Positions 20,101-27,559 of a DNA stretch of 64,000 nt are shown piece after piece (the first letter of the stretch is position 1; the number at the start of each line of letters is the position of its first letter). The notes below the pieces were generated by a model. It saw only the letters and a list, made by a program, of their open reading frames with translations, searched no databases and was not told the origin of the DNA. Source of the stretch: Bacteroidales bacterium (lineage in GTDB: Bacteria > Bacteroidota > Bacteroidia > Bacteroidales > P3); contig JAFXAD010000058.1 in assembly GCA_017522065.1 (NCBI GenBank), forward strand, positions 105,540 to 169,539. The letters run 5' to 3'. Position numbers and translations under genes: made by a program.

Positions 20101-23100
20101 GTGGTGTGATATCTGACCCGTCGACCATTCTGGATTATATACCTGACTATGGCGGCAAACTCGATGTCCAGTCGATTGGTTCGTTGCGAGCTCTGCATCT
20201 GGTGAAGGGTACGCAGGATACAATGATCGTTGAATGCCGCAACAGCGACAGGGCCAATGACTTTGGAACCACAGGATGGCTCTCGGTATGGATCGACGTG
20301 GACCGCGACGGCCAGTTCAAATATGAGCCACTCACACAAACCATAGACGGTGTGGATACTGTATATGACGGATATCCCTTCACCGAGGTCATTTATCAGG
20401 ATACCATCACCAGCGGAATACCGCTCAAGTTTCCCTTCTCGCTGCCTGCAGATGTACGTACAGGATATATGCGTATGCGTGTCGTACTCGACCAGGGATC
20501 GACCAAGATCAAGGATCCTACTGCCGGATTCCAGTTTGGCTGCATCCAAGACTATCTGCTCTATGTGGAAGATGTTCCTGCTGAGGATGTCGACCTTTGC
20601 GCTTCTCGCATCGTCTCGCCGCGCTCGCAGTTTATCGGTGGTAACACTGGCTATACAGCCGACTCGGCGGTCACGGTAAGCTTCCAGATAGCCAACAAGG
20701 GTCGCCAGCCGGTCACTTCGGCCGAGATCAACTACACTTATATCAACGATCGTTCTGCCATCGAGACAGCTACCCTTCAGTGGAGCGGCAACATCGAGCC
20801 CGGACAGAGCGCAGTTGTCGACCTGCCCAGCCGCGTCTTCGCAACTGGTACGACCGATGTTATCATCGGCGTGTCGACGTTCGGCGATACCAATACCATC
20901 AACGACACTCTGCTTTACCAGTACTATCGTGCCCCCATCAAGCGCCTCATTTTCGCAGACGATTTTGAAGGAGCCAACGACTGGTTCATCCCGAGAGGAT
21001 ACACTGCCTATGACCAGAACCTCTGGCAGCGTGGCAAGACTACCAAGCCAAACATCATGGCATGCGTCAGCGACTCGAACATCTTGTCTACGAATGTCAA
21101 TGGCTTCATCAATACATTCAACACCGGTAATGTCAGCTATGTCTACACTCCAATCTTCGACATCTCTACCATTCGTCCCGACACCCTCGATTTGTGGGTG
21201 GCTCGCGATATGGCTCATGGCCATTTGTGCCGCATTGAGTTCTGCGACTATTTGGGACGTTGGCAGGTTATCGGCTCGGGTAACGACACTTTGTGGTACA
21301 ACTCCGGTGCTGGTTGGGATAGTGTCAGCCCGGGATATGGCTACTCGCTCTGCCGTTTCTCTCTGACCCCTCTCGGTGGTGACTTCCAGCAGCGTCTGCA
21401 GTTGCGCCTGGCATACAAGGCCGAGACCGGCACTGAGCCCTGCGACGGTATTGCTATCGACGACTTTGTCCTTGGCCGTGCTGTCCGTGGTGTCGACGCA
21501 ATGGTTATAGCCATTACTTATCCTACCGAACCGAGGTTCGGTCAGGTGATCAAGCCGCGCGTTATTGTCAAGAACAATGGTCTCGACACGTTGTATGAAT
21601 TCCAGGTGGCATACCTGCCCTACGGTGTGAACCTTGCCCGTACAGGCATCTACCACAACGATGCCGGCCTCCTGCCTGGTGCTACCGACATCTTCGAATT
21701 CCCGACACCGTTCACGGTCAAGAACGACTTCCCCGATACTTTCCAGATCTGTGCTTATACTATGATCAATATGGATATGTATCGCGACAACGATACCGTC
21801 TGCCAGGAATTCTACCTGACGCCGCTCGACAACGATATGGGAGCTATAAGTTTCAATAGCCCGCTCAACCACTGTATTGCCGGCGACTCGATAATCGTGG
21901 ATATCCGTATGCGTAACTACGGACAGGCACCTGTCCAGTCCGCTTCGGTAACATATATCTACAACGAGACTTATCGTGTCACTGAGGATGTCAACTTTGT
22001 CGACATGATTGGCCACGAACTGGAGTCGTTCGAGTATGTCAACTATTCGTTCAAGTCCAAGTTCCGCTCGTCGATGGGTATGATGGACCTTATGGCAATT
22101 GTACACATGGACAACGATGACTATCCGTTCAACGACACTATCCGTATGCGTCTTGAGGGTCTCTCGGCCATTACCGACCTCAGAGCCCGCGCTTCTGTCG
22201 TCGACTCGTCCGACCAGAACGCAACACGTATCCAGGTCATCGTCGACAATGTCGGTGCCCGTGCCGTGAACGATTTCAAGATCGGTTTCTGGTACTACAA
22301 CGATACATCGACGCTCATCGATACCATCTATCACGGCGAGACGCCGCTGCCAGCATTGAGGTCGCTCTATTTCCGCTTCCCCAATCCGTTGCCGCGCCAC
22401 AGCGAGTACTATAAATATGTGACTGCATTCGTCTATACCGACGACGACAACGACCGTTCAAACGATACGACAACATTGATAGAACCTCGATACCTCGACT
22501 TGCGTCCAATCCGTGTCTTGATTGAGGAAAACCGCGAGGATTCATGCCGTGTGCGTATGGAGGTCGAGAATATAGGTAACACCACATCGCGTAGCGACCA
22601 GCCGTTCAGGGCTAACCTTGTGATCAACGGAGCTTCGATAACTGTAAGAGGTATCCGTAGGGACATCATGCCTGGCTACTTCGCCACGATCGAGGTGCCT
22701 ACCAAAGTGCTCAAGAGTCCTACCCGTACCTATGTCGGTAGCGTGACGCTGGATGTTGCGGACGACAACGCCGACAACAACCAGACCACTCGTGTCGAAG
22801 TGATCAACTACTTCGAAGGCATCCCGTTTGTCGCCGAAAAGGATGGCATGGTGCTGCATCAGAACTATCCTAACCCGTTCGACAACACGACACGCATCGA
22901 TTTCCGCCTGCCCAATTCGGGTGATGTACGCTTCTTCGTCATGGACGAGCTCGGACGTCTTGTCTATCAGGAGCAGCGCACCTTCGCCGCCGGAGACCAG
23001 AGTATCACATTCGGACAAGAGAAACTCGCGTCGGGTGTATACTACTACGGTATCGAAATGGACGGCAGACGCTTGATGCGCAAAATGGTTCTGAAACGAT

Positions 23101-23102
23101 AA
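11184..23102 (+). CDS. Giant modular secreted protein (3972 aa) with beta-helices, CARDB-like and GEVED modules and a T9SS sorting domain
   Basis: A signal peptide (residues 1-21) is followed by a MAM/jelly-roll-like module (to about 215). Next come a module of unclear type (about 340-520), a CARDB-like Ig module, and a right-handed beta-helix (about 648-1092) opening GVRTVGGSTPDYASLEKML. Then follow CARDB-like modules, a lamin-tail-like segment (about 1300-1485) and a second beta-helix (about 2020-2457, from YTIGPANGLYADFTTA). More CARDB-like modules lead to a GEVED-like region (about 2930-3135, WIDVDRDGQF), a second jelly-roll (about 3253-3430, FADDFEGANDW) and four or so further CARDB-like modules. 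The type A T9SS sorting domain (about 3888-3972) starts NYPNPFDNTT and ends KMVLKR. It should be exported by Sec, carried across the outer membrane by T9SS and attached to the surface. An adhesin or matrix role is inferred. The frame is intact over 11.9 kb. Confidence 0.93.
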   Translation: MKKRSLLLGLISLILAFPAKGQIVTKYEQGFEASGETYGYTVVQGSAIPVSNVASSGSRSLKMVHSQNGIVEIMLDTLDFTDNGSFQHFYLEFMHICDVNPLMCADQSTVATIEARLIGEQQWVTLNGSDYYDVTWGGGTSSFVSLSSFSERSYTVWQGTNINGTWWKRERFKLGLRISSAQLADRKLLIRFRLRGRTAAGASDEGWYLDNIKVQCSPNSMLLPVMKMLDYPDLGRYPNSRGTRLAAEFTTPLTQGMCNDSVYVEYQLGSISPILRKTMTPMSSGTGRYETYLPFCGYDTIVRWRIVGKDNSVNHNQTNFPEDVNAWQQYVNVRGKDMNAKMSPADFAPSNSVPFPNMGDFKMEMVYDSSEMAQGGFGPGAITQIRFPVASNVNNSFTRFAVLMHNVDNSFSYTGANGNYNFSSEFQKVVYDSSLHVIQNNGTYGTINLQDTFFYAGKGLMVTFINDNVAGDNGAINVRTFPAQPNTNTGSISMAYNASYGMDPFNSSYFQSGNLGVTRPNFTLKVNPNAPLLHDCGISGFINPNDTTPANAVGNNDVIVTLKNYGALPINSVRIYYSVDNGAHQYYDWSGTLAGGATTNVTISSTQQYAAGYHEMLAWVDDSVLSAGVRYRDHEPFNDTLWTKFISCDGPMSGVRTVGGSTPDYASLEKMLYALSQCGVNGPLVVKLAPGYYTPHTFPSIPGISANNYVQFEPLSGSVTFVSAMADTAWVNSLVNLQQTHHVRFKNINFFANAASNPATYLVRMGTNSKGCQFLDCTFGEVQGGSLAESYMAATALLYSGGADSLLVKGCTFNRGTAGLSLVGPATDNMARGSRVIGNSFSHQGVNSAIIRNQIDVEVDSNTCDDLYANSSYAILLQDCSGATKVTRNTVYVSSGASCIGATELIGSPSGYAVVANNMLISNDDGLSNMLTTPLNIITANYAKILYNSIKLTAPTRSGIAAATFGGGTLQNSYFYNNIVGCYDTVNFAFNYIPTGGATNYIGYNIYYSRGPVLNKYDGINCLSFANWQTHCTMDGNSQNVNPAFLNITPTDLRSYSQNVKSHGVPIDEVQIDIFGTERDSVAPCIGAFEFSALPYDFEILEFIEPYDEYCVAPSAAPLRVVIKNSGVNAYDPSAVTTPMQLSYSRSTAPGVMAPGASGNVIINTPIPALDTIVFNTGVTVPFPTVGTDDTTYRFYAWLTTAQLDPNPANDTNSMLVTSHYHAPAPDSISVNVDYGTAATVTANGGLQTWYSNVYTSSASHKSSVYWYTSLDSDSAIWRGNTFTTDPLYTDTTFYIRQKRDYPLVKITEVQLKQNAPGVTYPMPLWMHASTTLAIELTNIGDYPANLMDDTIKVVSSTNSYNNKIYRFPNLTIQPGQSVVLQYRNGINNVDSSKTIATSYTLAPPQSANLGIAYISGGLVRDAVAINDITTQTAWANLNVPNNIWYGEGISLPDSIPTAGIYRTAWPSPTASFSNTTNRWQRSDDNNRMTMGTTNTNLIRFYDNGCIGDAAPVRIHMINLPDVDIALEGLSLQDGCGMGATPITITVHNRGAQPSGQTILNYRVVGYPQYAGQAQALQVCSDTIAAGFAPGSTTTYTFSAVPDFTVNSASVDFDVLVWTEKITADIASFNDTLRLSLTSLFMPDSANVRRWDTVSYNTRAILQSLTPPTDSLAWYDRDMNILDTTNVYVTDYIYEPDTFYVSTFGARVNTIHVGNMSSLTNANNYPSPYNPKKKYIKEQYIYLASELTNAGHGAGPIQTVAFYLDTILSPEGTFALTDYTISMGTTTQANFTNQSNWQTVTQNYVADTLTLSNSSKGWITHNLNNAFHWNGTDNIVVQVTRSIDPAVSQGARTRYTSSSNRVLVKNGDDSSLVNFVGNGNRGNNRPDVQFGFVDYGCESEPLPVYLAVVNVPASDAAISWSADDTVAYTSCDSTDINIQLRNLGGVAFTSYTIDCWIDDSYHSVFTGSDSVPANGGSVVKTVDRYHFTPGRHVLRMAVTQATDTVQTNDTISRMINVRFCGGSYTIGPANGLYADFTTAIDTLTNAGIDGSVEFYVENGTYQEQVTLGAVDGVSATNKISFIGDTTNPSNVTLRYAPVNGNNYVLHIDNSNFVNFKGITVLARGASNYSNAVLIENSNQIRFKDMVVRVKGTLNNVNASGIVLGNGVQAFYMDSSTVDSGYYSIRSIVDMGGASNGVYLNNNSFVNFTNTGLYLRKIDEVYISHNEVHTGANAARPLTGIVVAEHNGAAVIERNNIVISDNYKGAKVGIKLINVNGANATRSRVSNNFCAMNGNDHSGSVGIWIDSSTWVNAYYNTANVFAGNGTAGSNTSAMKVTTTSFNVYVMNNILSNQSAGYSFYVQQAANITNSNYNNYWSSSETRLFYWGGNELGNMTDLRTINHLDNNSLNLKPFYESVTDLHLSLGTFCEKAQYNTEVPLDIDGYIRPQIPSPCMGAHEFIRKTHNIAVQEIHEPGIKIYATQTTGFTDNIEGDTLWVKVTLFNDGTSTESNLTWWAEIKDVTPVLRSTNHYIDELLPQGSVTDSNYIVMPLGVIDTQIVVIHFPMANDSAQSNNILEGKCFLDPAYNLRAEASQADMGDGCRRQNTVVGVQLTNVGRKTFTAGTMVPVGFQAVLQTSGITVSTLPVSFQETLPLPVDVEPNASVTLTFNQTANLYPTGNDKDIVVQTRAWSAYQYDLKPLNDTSSFESRQSYYTPNSPVGEDLHIPYATWDTIFATQTDNPPTGAAIHRSILWYRDSTMDPFYTGNNYNLSRWWETPQYFHDSVYFLSCVSNHGCTSYYSPVHVYLNPRVAVDMAVLDVVEPVGTRVYMTNDSVKLALINYGTQTITNIPVVYELYSANNTLLQHVQEICTASIAPDSVYVFRFDSLLSIPSWSTTQAYKLRVWTDMPNENVRLNDTLRNISVFYAVPDSYYPAIVPENKPGLDITRVAFSSLDNTVSPAGHDYINFTNANSQSGVISDPSTILDYIPDYGGKLDVQSIGSLRALHLVKGTQDTMIVECRNSDRANDFGTTGWLSVWIDVDRDGQFKYEPLTQTIDGVDTVYDGYPFTEVIYQDTITSGIPLKFPFSLPADVRTGYMRMRVVLDQGSTKIKDPTAGFQFGCIQDYLLYVEDVPAEDVDLCASRIVSPRSQFIGGNTGYTADSAVTVSFQIANKGRQPVTSAEINYTYINDRSAIETATLQWSGNIEPGQSAVVDLPSRVFATGTTDVIIGVSTFGDTNTINDTLLYQYYRAPIKRLIFADDFEGANDWFIPRGYTAYDQNLWQRGKTTKPNIMACVSDSNILSTNVNGFINTFNTGNVSYVYTPIFDISTIRPDTLDLWVARDMAHGHLCRIEFCDYLGRWQVIGSGNDTLWYNSGAGWDSVSPGYGYSLCRFSLTPLGGDFQQRLQLRLAYKAETGTEPCDGIAIDDFVLGRAVRGVDAMVIAITYPTEPRFGQVIKPRVIVKNNGLDTLYEFQVAYLPYGVNLARTGIYHNDAGLLPGATDIFEFPTPFTVKNDFPDTFQICAYTMINMDMYRDNDTVCQEFYLTPLDNDMGAISFNSPLNHCIAGDSIIVDIRMRNYGQAPVQSASVTYIYNETYRVTEDVNFVDMIGHELESFEYVNYSFKSKFRSSMGMMDLMAIVHMDNDDYPFNDTIRMRLEGLSAITDLRARASVVDSSDQNATRIQVIVDNVGARAVNDFKIGFWYYNDTSTLIDTIYHGETPLPALRSLYFRFPNPLPRHSEYYKYVTAFVYTDDDNDRSNDTTTLIEPRYLDLRPIRVLIEENREDSCRVRMEVENIGNTTSRSDQPFRANLVINGASITVRGIRRDIMPGYFATIEVPTKVLKSPTRTYVGSVTLDVADDNADNNQTTRVEVINYFEGIPFVAEKDGMVLHQNYPNPFDNTTRIDFRLPNSGDVRFFVMDELGRLVYQEQRTFAAGDQSITFGQEKLASGVYYYGIEMDGRRLMRKMVLKR

Positions 23103-23112
23103 CTGTTACACA

Positions 23113-24465
23113 TTGTACGAACGCTTTATAGACCATATTGAAAAGGAGCACCTCCTTGCCCCAGGGCAGACGGTGCTCCTTGCCGTAAGCGGAGGACGCG
23201 ATTCGGTGACCTTGTGTCACCTTGTCGCCAAGGCCGGCTACCGGTTTGCCATTGCCCATTGCAACTTCCATCTGCGTCCGGGCGATTGCGACCGCGACGA
23301 AGCGTTTGTACGTCGCCTTGCTGACCGCTACGGTGTTGCGCTGCATGTCGCCGAATTTGACACCGCCAGCTATGCCGCCAGCCATGGCATCTCGATAGAG
23401 GAGGCTGCTCGCAACCAGCGCTATGGTTTCTTCGAAGAGGTACGCGCCAAGGAGGGTTATGCATGCATCGCCACCGCACATCACCGCGACGATTCGATAG
23501 AGACCTTCTTCATTAACCTGCTACGCGGAACCGGCATCGCCGGATTGAAGGGCATCCCGCCGCGCAATGGCCATGTGGTTCGTCCGATGCTGCCATTCGG
23601 CCGCGACGAGATAGACCGCTATGTCGAGGAGCACAACTTGGAGTATGTCGACGACTACACAAATGCCCAGCCACTCTATATGCGCAATCGGATACGCCTC
23701 CAGCTCTTGCCGCTTTTGCGGCAACTGCAACCGTCGTTCGACAGCATCATGCAGGACAATCTGAGCCATTTTTCTGATGCATCGCGCGTCTATTCTGCTG
23801 CCGTCGAGTCTGTGCGCTCCCAGTTGGTGGTCGCTCGCGGCGACGGGTTCAGTATCGATATAGAGCAATTGAGAACTCTCGAACCTATCGCTACATACCT
23901 ATTCGAGCTGATACGTCCTTTCGGCTTTGGCGCGGCAACTGCAGAGCAAATTCTGTCGTGCCTCGATGGACAGAGCGGAAAGGTTTTCAATTCGTCGACA
24001 CATAGCATTGTGCTCGACCGCGGACAACTGCTGATAACGCCTCGAGTTAGCAAAGAGGTTGCGGAATATGGCATTGATATCCTGAAAACAGCCGATGGCG
24101 CTATTGAGAGTCGCGAAGGGCTTCCCGACGGAATAGCATGGCGTATCGACGCTGTCGACGCTGTCGATACCATTAGGCTTGAACGAAATGAAGCCTGGTT
24201 TGATGCAGACAGGCTCAGATTCCCTTTGAAGCTTCGCCATTGGCGCTCGGGCGACCGTTTCGCCCCTTTCGGCATGCAAGGCAGCAGACTGGTTAGCGAT
24301 CTGTTTTCGGATCAAAAACTCAGTCTGATAGAAAAGGACAGGGTATGGATACTGTGCGATTCGGCTGACGAGATACTGTGGGTTGCTGGCCTCAGGGCTT
24401 CGAGGATTGCGCCTGTCACAAAAGACACGCGACGTATCATGAAATGGAAAATAACAAAACTCTAA
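23113..24465 (+). CDS. tilS: tRNA(Ile)-lysidine synthase
   Basis: 450 residues. TilS converts C34 of tRNA-Ile(CAU) to lysidine using ATP and lysine, which lets it read AUA. The PP-loop motif AVSGGRDSVTLCHL lies at about residue 25. HCNFHLRP and the ATAHHRDDSIETF segment are typical, and the C-terminal TilS domain is at about 370-445 (LRHWRSGDRFAPFGM). The only plausible start is TTG at 23113; there is no ATG before the PP-loop. It begins just 10 bases after the stop of the 3972-residue surface protein with no visible promoter, so this essential gene may depend on readthrough of a very long transcript or on a promoter inside the giant gene. Confidence 0.94.
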   Translation: MYERFIDHIEKEHLLAPGQTVLLAVSGGRDSVTLCHLVAKAGYRFAIAHCNFHLRPGDCDRDEAFVRRLADRYGVALHVAEFDTASYAASHGISIEEAARNQRYGFFEEVRAKEGYACIATAHHRDDSIETFFINLLRGTGIAGLKGIPPRNGHVVRPMLPFGRDEIDRYVEEHNLEYVDDYTNAQPLYMRNRIRLQLLPLLRQLQPSFDSIMQDNLSHFSDASRVYSAAVESVRSQLVVARGDGFSIDIEQLRTLEPIATYLFELIRPFGFGAATAEQILSCLDGQSGKVFNSSTHSIVLDRGQLLITPRVSKEVAEYGIDILKTADGAIESREGLPDGIAWRIDAVDAVDTIRLERNEAWFDADRLRFPLKLRHWRSGDRFAPFGMQGSRLVSDLFSDQKLSLIEKDRVWILCDSADEILWVAGLRASRIAPVTKDTRRIMKWKITKL

Positions 24466-24478
24466 AAAAAAATATATC

Positions 24479-26116
24479 ATGAAAAAAACACTTATTTTAG
24501 CAATGACAGCTACGATGCTAATGGCCGTCGGCTGCAAGAGCAACCAGAACGGCGAGACAAAATCCGAAATCCAGCAGAAAGTTGACGAGTATGCTGAATT
24601 TGAACTCACTTCCGACCTTATCGGAACCCTGTCGCCCAACGAGAAAGAACTGGTCAAGATTTTCATCGAGATTGGTCAGGTGATGGACGATATCTATTGG
24701 GACCAGTATTTCGGCTATGCAAACCGCAAGGCGCTCGATACGCTTAGCGACCCTGCAGTCCGTGCTTTCGCCAACATACAGTATGGTGCATGGGACCGCC
24801 TCGACAGCGAGAAGCCTTTTGTGCCTGGATATGGCGAGCGTCCGAAAGGTGCCAACTTCTATCCTGTCGACATGACAGAGGAAGAATACAAGGCTCTTGA
24901 AGATCCGCTCAAGGAAAGCCAGTACAGCGTCATCCGTCGCGACGAGAACGGCAAGCTCTATGTGCTGCCCTATCATGAGGCTTACAAGGACGAGCTGGCC
25001 AAAGTCGACGCCCTGCTGGAGAAAGCCATCGGCTTGGCTGAGAATGCAGGCTTGAAGCGCTACCTTGAGGCTCGTCGCGAGGCTTTCCGTACCGACGACT
25101 ATTTTGAGAGCGACATGGTTTGGATGGATATGAAAGACTCCAAACTCGACTTTGTTGTCGGACCTATCGAGAACTATGACGATGCCCTGCACGGCCTGAA
25201 ATGCTCGCAGGAGGCTTACGTCTTGATAAAAGACGAGGAGTGGAGCAACGACCTCAGCAAGTTCGCTGCAATGCTTCCCGAGATGCAGAAACTTCTTCCT
25301 TGTGACGAGAAGTACAAACAAGAGGTTCCGGGCACCGATTGCGACATCAATGTTTACGACGTGGTGTTCTACGGTGGCGACTGCAATGCCGGTTCGAAGA
25401 CCATCGCCATCAATCTCCCCAACGACGAGCGCGTGCAACTTGCCAAGGGCAGCCGCCGTCTGCAGCTCAAGAACGCCATGCGCGCCAAATTCGACAATAT
25501 CATGATTCCCATCGCAAAACTAATGGTTTGCGACGAGCAGGTTGACAGCGTCACTTTCAACGCTTTCTTCGGCAACACTTGCTACCATGAGGTGGCTCAT
25601 GGTCTTGGCATCAAAAACACAGTCACCGGTCGTGGTCCTTGCCGTCAGGCTCTTGGAGCACAGTACAGTGCCTGGGAAGAGGCCAAAGCTGATGTGTGCG
25701 GTCTGTTCCTCACCGAGCAGCTCATCGAGCGCGGTGAAATCACCAACACAACCGTGGCACAAAACTATATCACCTTCATCGCCGGCATTCTGCGCAGTGT
25801 GCGTTTTGGCGCAACCGAGGCTCATGGTGTAGCAAACATCATGTGCTACAACTACTTTAAGGAGCATGGCGCTTTCAGCCGCAATGCACAGGGCAAGTAT
25901 GTTATCAATGTCGACAAGGCTCGCGAGGCTGCTCGTGGCTGGGCTTCGATAATCATTGCCATGGAAGGCGAGGGCGACATGGCCGCTGCCAAAGCATACA
26001 GCGACAAGAACGGCAAGATTAGTGCCGAACTCCAGAAAGACCTTGATGCTATCCGCGATGCCAACATTCCGCGCGACATAGTTTACAAACAAGGTGCAAA
26101 GGTATTAGGTCTCTAA
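24479..26116 (+). CDS. Dipeptidyl-peptidase III-like metallopeptidase (family M49), lipoprotein
   Basis: 545 residues with a lipoprotein signal (lipobox MAVGC, Cys19). DPP III releases dipeptides from the N-terminus of short peptides. The zinc motif is the five-residue form HEVAH followed by GLG (about residue 370), and the second zinc/glutamate motif is EEAKAD (about 400). Classical M49 enzymes have the six-residue HExxGH. Pentapeptide forms are known from general knowledge (a Caldithrix DPP III and plant homologues). Its signal places it on the periplasmic side or the outer membrane, suited to peptide feeding. It starts 13 bases after tilS and ends at a bidirectional terminator. Confidence 0.88.
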   Translation: MKKTLILAMTATMLMAVGCKSNQNGETKSEIQQKVDEYAEFELTSDLIGTLSPNEKELVKIFIEIGQVMDDIYWDQYFGYANRKALDTLSDPAVRAFANIQYGAWDRLDSEKPFVPGYGERPKGANFYPVDMTEEEYKALEDPLKESQYSVIRRDENGKLYVLPYHEAYKDELAKVDALLEKAIGLAENAGLKRYLEARREAFRTDDYFESDMVWMDMKDSKLDFVVGPIENYDDALHGLKCSQEAYVLIKDEEWSNDLSKFAAMLPEMQKLLPCDEKYKQEVPGTDCDINVYDVVFYGGDCNAGSKTIAINLPNDERVQLAKGSRRLQLKNAMRAKFDNIMIPIAKLMVCDEQVDSVTFNAFFGNTCYHEVAHGLGIKNTVTGRGPCRQALGAQYSAWEEAKADVCGLFLTEQLIERGEITNTTVAQNYITFIAGILRSVRFGATEAHGVANIMCYNYFKEHGAFSRNAQGKYVINVDKAREAARGWASIIIAMEGEGDMAAAKAYSDKNGKISAELQKDLDAIRDANIPRDIVYKQGAKVLGL

Positions 26117-26143
26117 AAGATAGGGATTTAAGTTAAATTTTTG

Positions 26144-26190
26144 GCGAGGTGGAATCCGTATGTCTGTGACAGGCGGGTTCCACCTCGCTT
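26144..26190. terminator. Bidirectional terminator hairpin between the DPP III-like and T9SS plug genes
   Basis: A perfect 11-bp GC-rich inverted repeat (26144-26154 with 26178-26188) has a 23-base loop. A/T-rich flanks lie on both sides, between convergent genes. Confidence 0.75.
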
Positions 26191-27485
26191 TAGTTTGATG
26201 CCGCTTGTATCTGCGACAGGCTTACGAGACGGTCGTAGCGGCTTCCCGGCATGCGGAAATAGACAAAGATGCTGTAGCTGTTGGGCATGGCAAAATGGTC
26301 GCCTTCGAGTCGCGAAGTGACGGCCTCCTTTTCGCCAGCCGGAAGGAAGAGCAGCTGATAGGAATAATAGCCTTGTTTCAGCAGCATGCGCTTGGTGTAG
26401 GCTCTGTATTTTGGATTCCAGTCCATGCGGCACGAGTCGTTGAGATTCCATTGCGTAAGGTCGCCGGCGATGTACACGTTGCCGTCGAGCATCGGCTGCT
26501 GCATTGGCAGACTGAATATCACCCACACGTAGTCGGCCTCTATGTGAGGGTTGTTCCTGTCGCGGATGTTTGTCTTCATGCCGCCATTCAGACTGTTGTA
26601 TTGCGAATAGGGTTTGCGCGAGCGGTCTTCGTCGGGCTGCAGGAAAGCAAGGATGTCTGTGCCTATCTGTTCGATGCGTTGCACGTGGTACATGGTGGCA
26701 CGCAGATTGCTCAGGTCGAAGTAGCGAAAGTGGTTCCCGGCGGGAAACACATTTTCTTTGTGCATCGAATAGTCCATTCCAAAGGAATTGTAGCCGTTGA
26801 AGGGCAGAACCCTTTTCGAGTCGTTGCGCCCGTTTTGCTGGACCACGACGTGATAGTAGTCTGCCTGCAGAGGCAGTGAAGACCCTTTCTTTGGTGATAT
26901 TTCGACACTGACCTCCTGGTCCTGGTATATGTTGCCATAAGGGCCGCTGGGCTTCCCTGCCATGGCGTTCATGTCGACGGCATCTTCAGTCACGTAGAAA
27001 CGGCGCGAGAGGATAATGCTGTCCTGGTGGTCGGCATGATAGACCTCGAGGATGTAGTTGCCCGAAGCGAGAAACTGTCCGTATTGTTCGGGCAATTGCT
27101 GATAGTAGTTGGTGTATTCGATGAGTGTTGTAAACGACGACTGGTAACCGCCGATGGGAGCGTCGTTGCTGGTGGTGAAGAATTCCGATACATCGAGGTC
27201 GTCGGCAGTCCAGTCGGCATTGCAGTGTCTGAAGCGGTAGCGCAGATGCTGAGGCTGTGGATCCAGAATGTCGAAGCGGAGTAGCAGTGGCGATGAGACG
27301 TTCCCGTAGTTGTCAATGCGTATTATCGGTGTGGCGAGTTCGTTGCCAAGAGGGGCGAGGTATACGCTTTTGACATTGCTGCTCCACGTCGAGTCCGTGA
27401 GTGGCTGAGCGTTGATGGCGGAAAATGTGAGTAGTAGCAGTGCTGTCGCCAGAATTTTTTGTATGTGTAGATGTATCAATTTCAT
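26190..27485 (-). CDS. Type IX secretion system plug protein (DUF5103)
   Basis: 431 residues with a signal peptide (cleavage near INAQ). This matches the DUF5103 family, whose Flavobacterium member was identified as the Plug that seals the periplasmic side of the SprA translocon when no cargo is present. Recognisable features are the N-terminal beta-sandwich (VYLAPLGNELATPII), RFRHCNADW, and the C-terminal part with YIAGDLTQWNLND, which looks like a carbohydrate-binding/AMPK-like E-set fold. It lies 74 bases downstream of the DUF5686 gene in the same direction and probably shares its transcript. The sprA gene itself is not in the window. Confidence 0.88.
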   Translation of the reverse strand: MKLIHLHIQKILATALLLLTFSAINAQPLTDSTWSSNVKSVYLAPLGNELATPIIRIDNYGNVSSPLLLRFDILDPQPQHLRYRFRHCNADWTADDLDVSEFFTTSNDAPIGGYQSSFTTLIEYTNYYQQLPEQYGQFLASGNYILEVYHADHQDSIILSRRFYVTEDAVDMNAMAGKPSGPYGNIYQDQEVSVEISPKKGSSLPLQADYYHVVVQQNGRNDSKRVLPFNGYNSFGMDYSMHKENVFPAGNHFRYFDLSNLRATMYHVQRIEQIGTDILAFLQPDEDRSRKPYSQYNSLNGGMKTNIRDRNNPHIEADYVWVIFSLPMQQPMLDGNVYIAGDLTQWNLNDSCRMDWNPKYRAYTKRMLLKQGYYSYQLLFLPAGEKEAVTSRLEGDHFAMPNSYSIFVYFRMPGSRYDRLVSLSQIQAASN

Positions 27486-27559
27486 GAAAAATTATAATAA
27501 GATGGTTCTGTTGAGAGTATTGGTTCGGTTTGTGCAAACAAATGTTGCTTGTTTGCCTG

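Noticed and set aside
20034-22400. 788-residue open frame on the minus strand inside the giant gene
   Set aside because: Antisense shadow of a long, codon-biased gene. No signal peptide, domain or promoter, and the plus frame has clear modules. The same applies to other long antisense frames within this gene (for example 14028-15167, 15546-16577 and 17250-18071).
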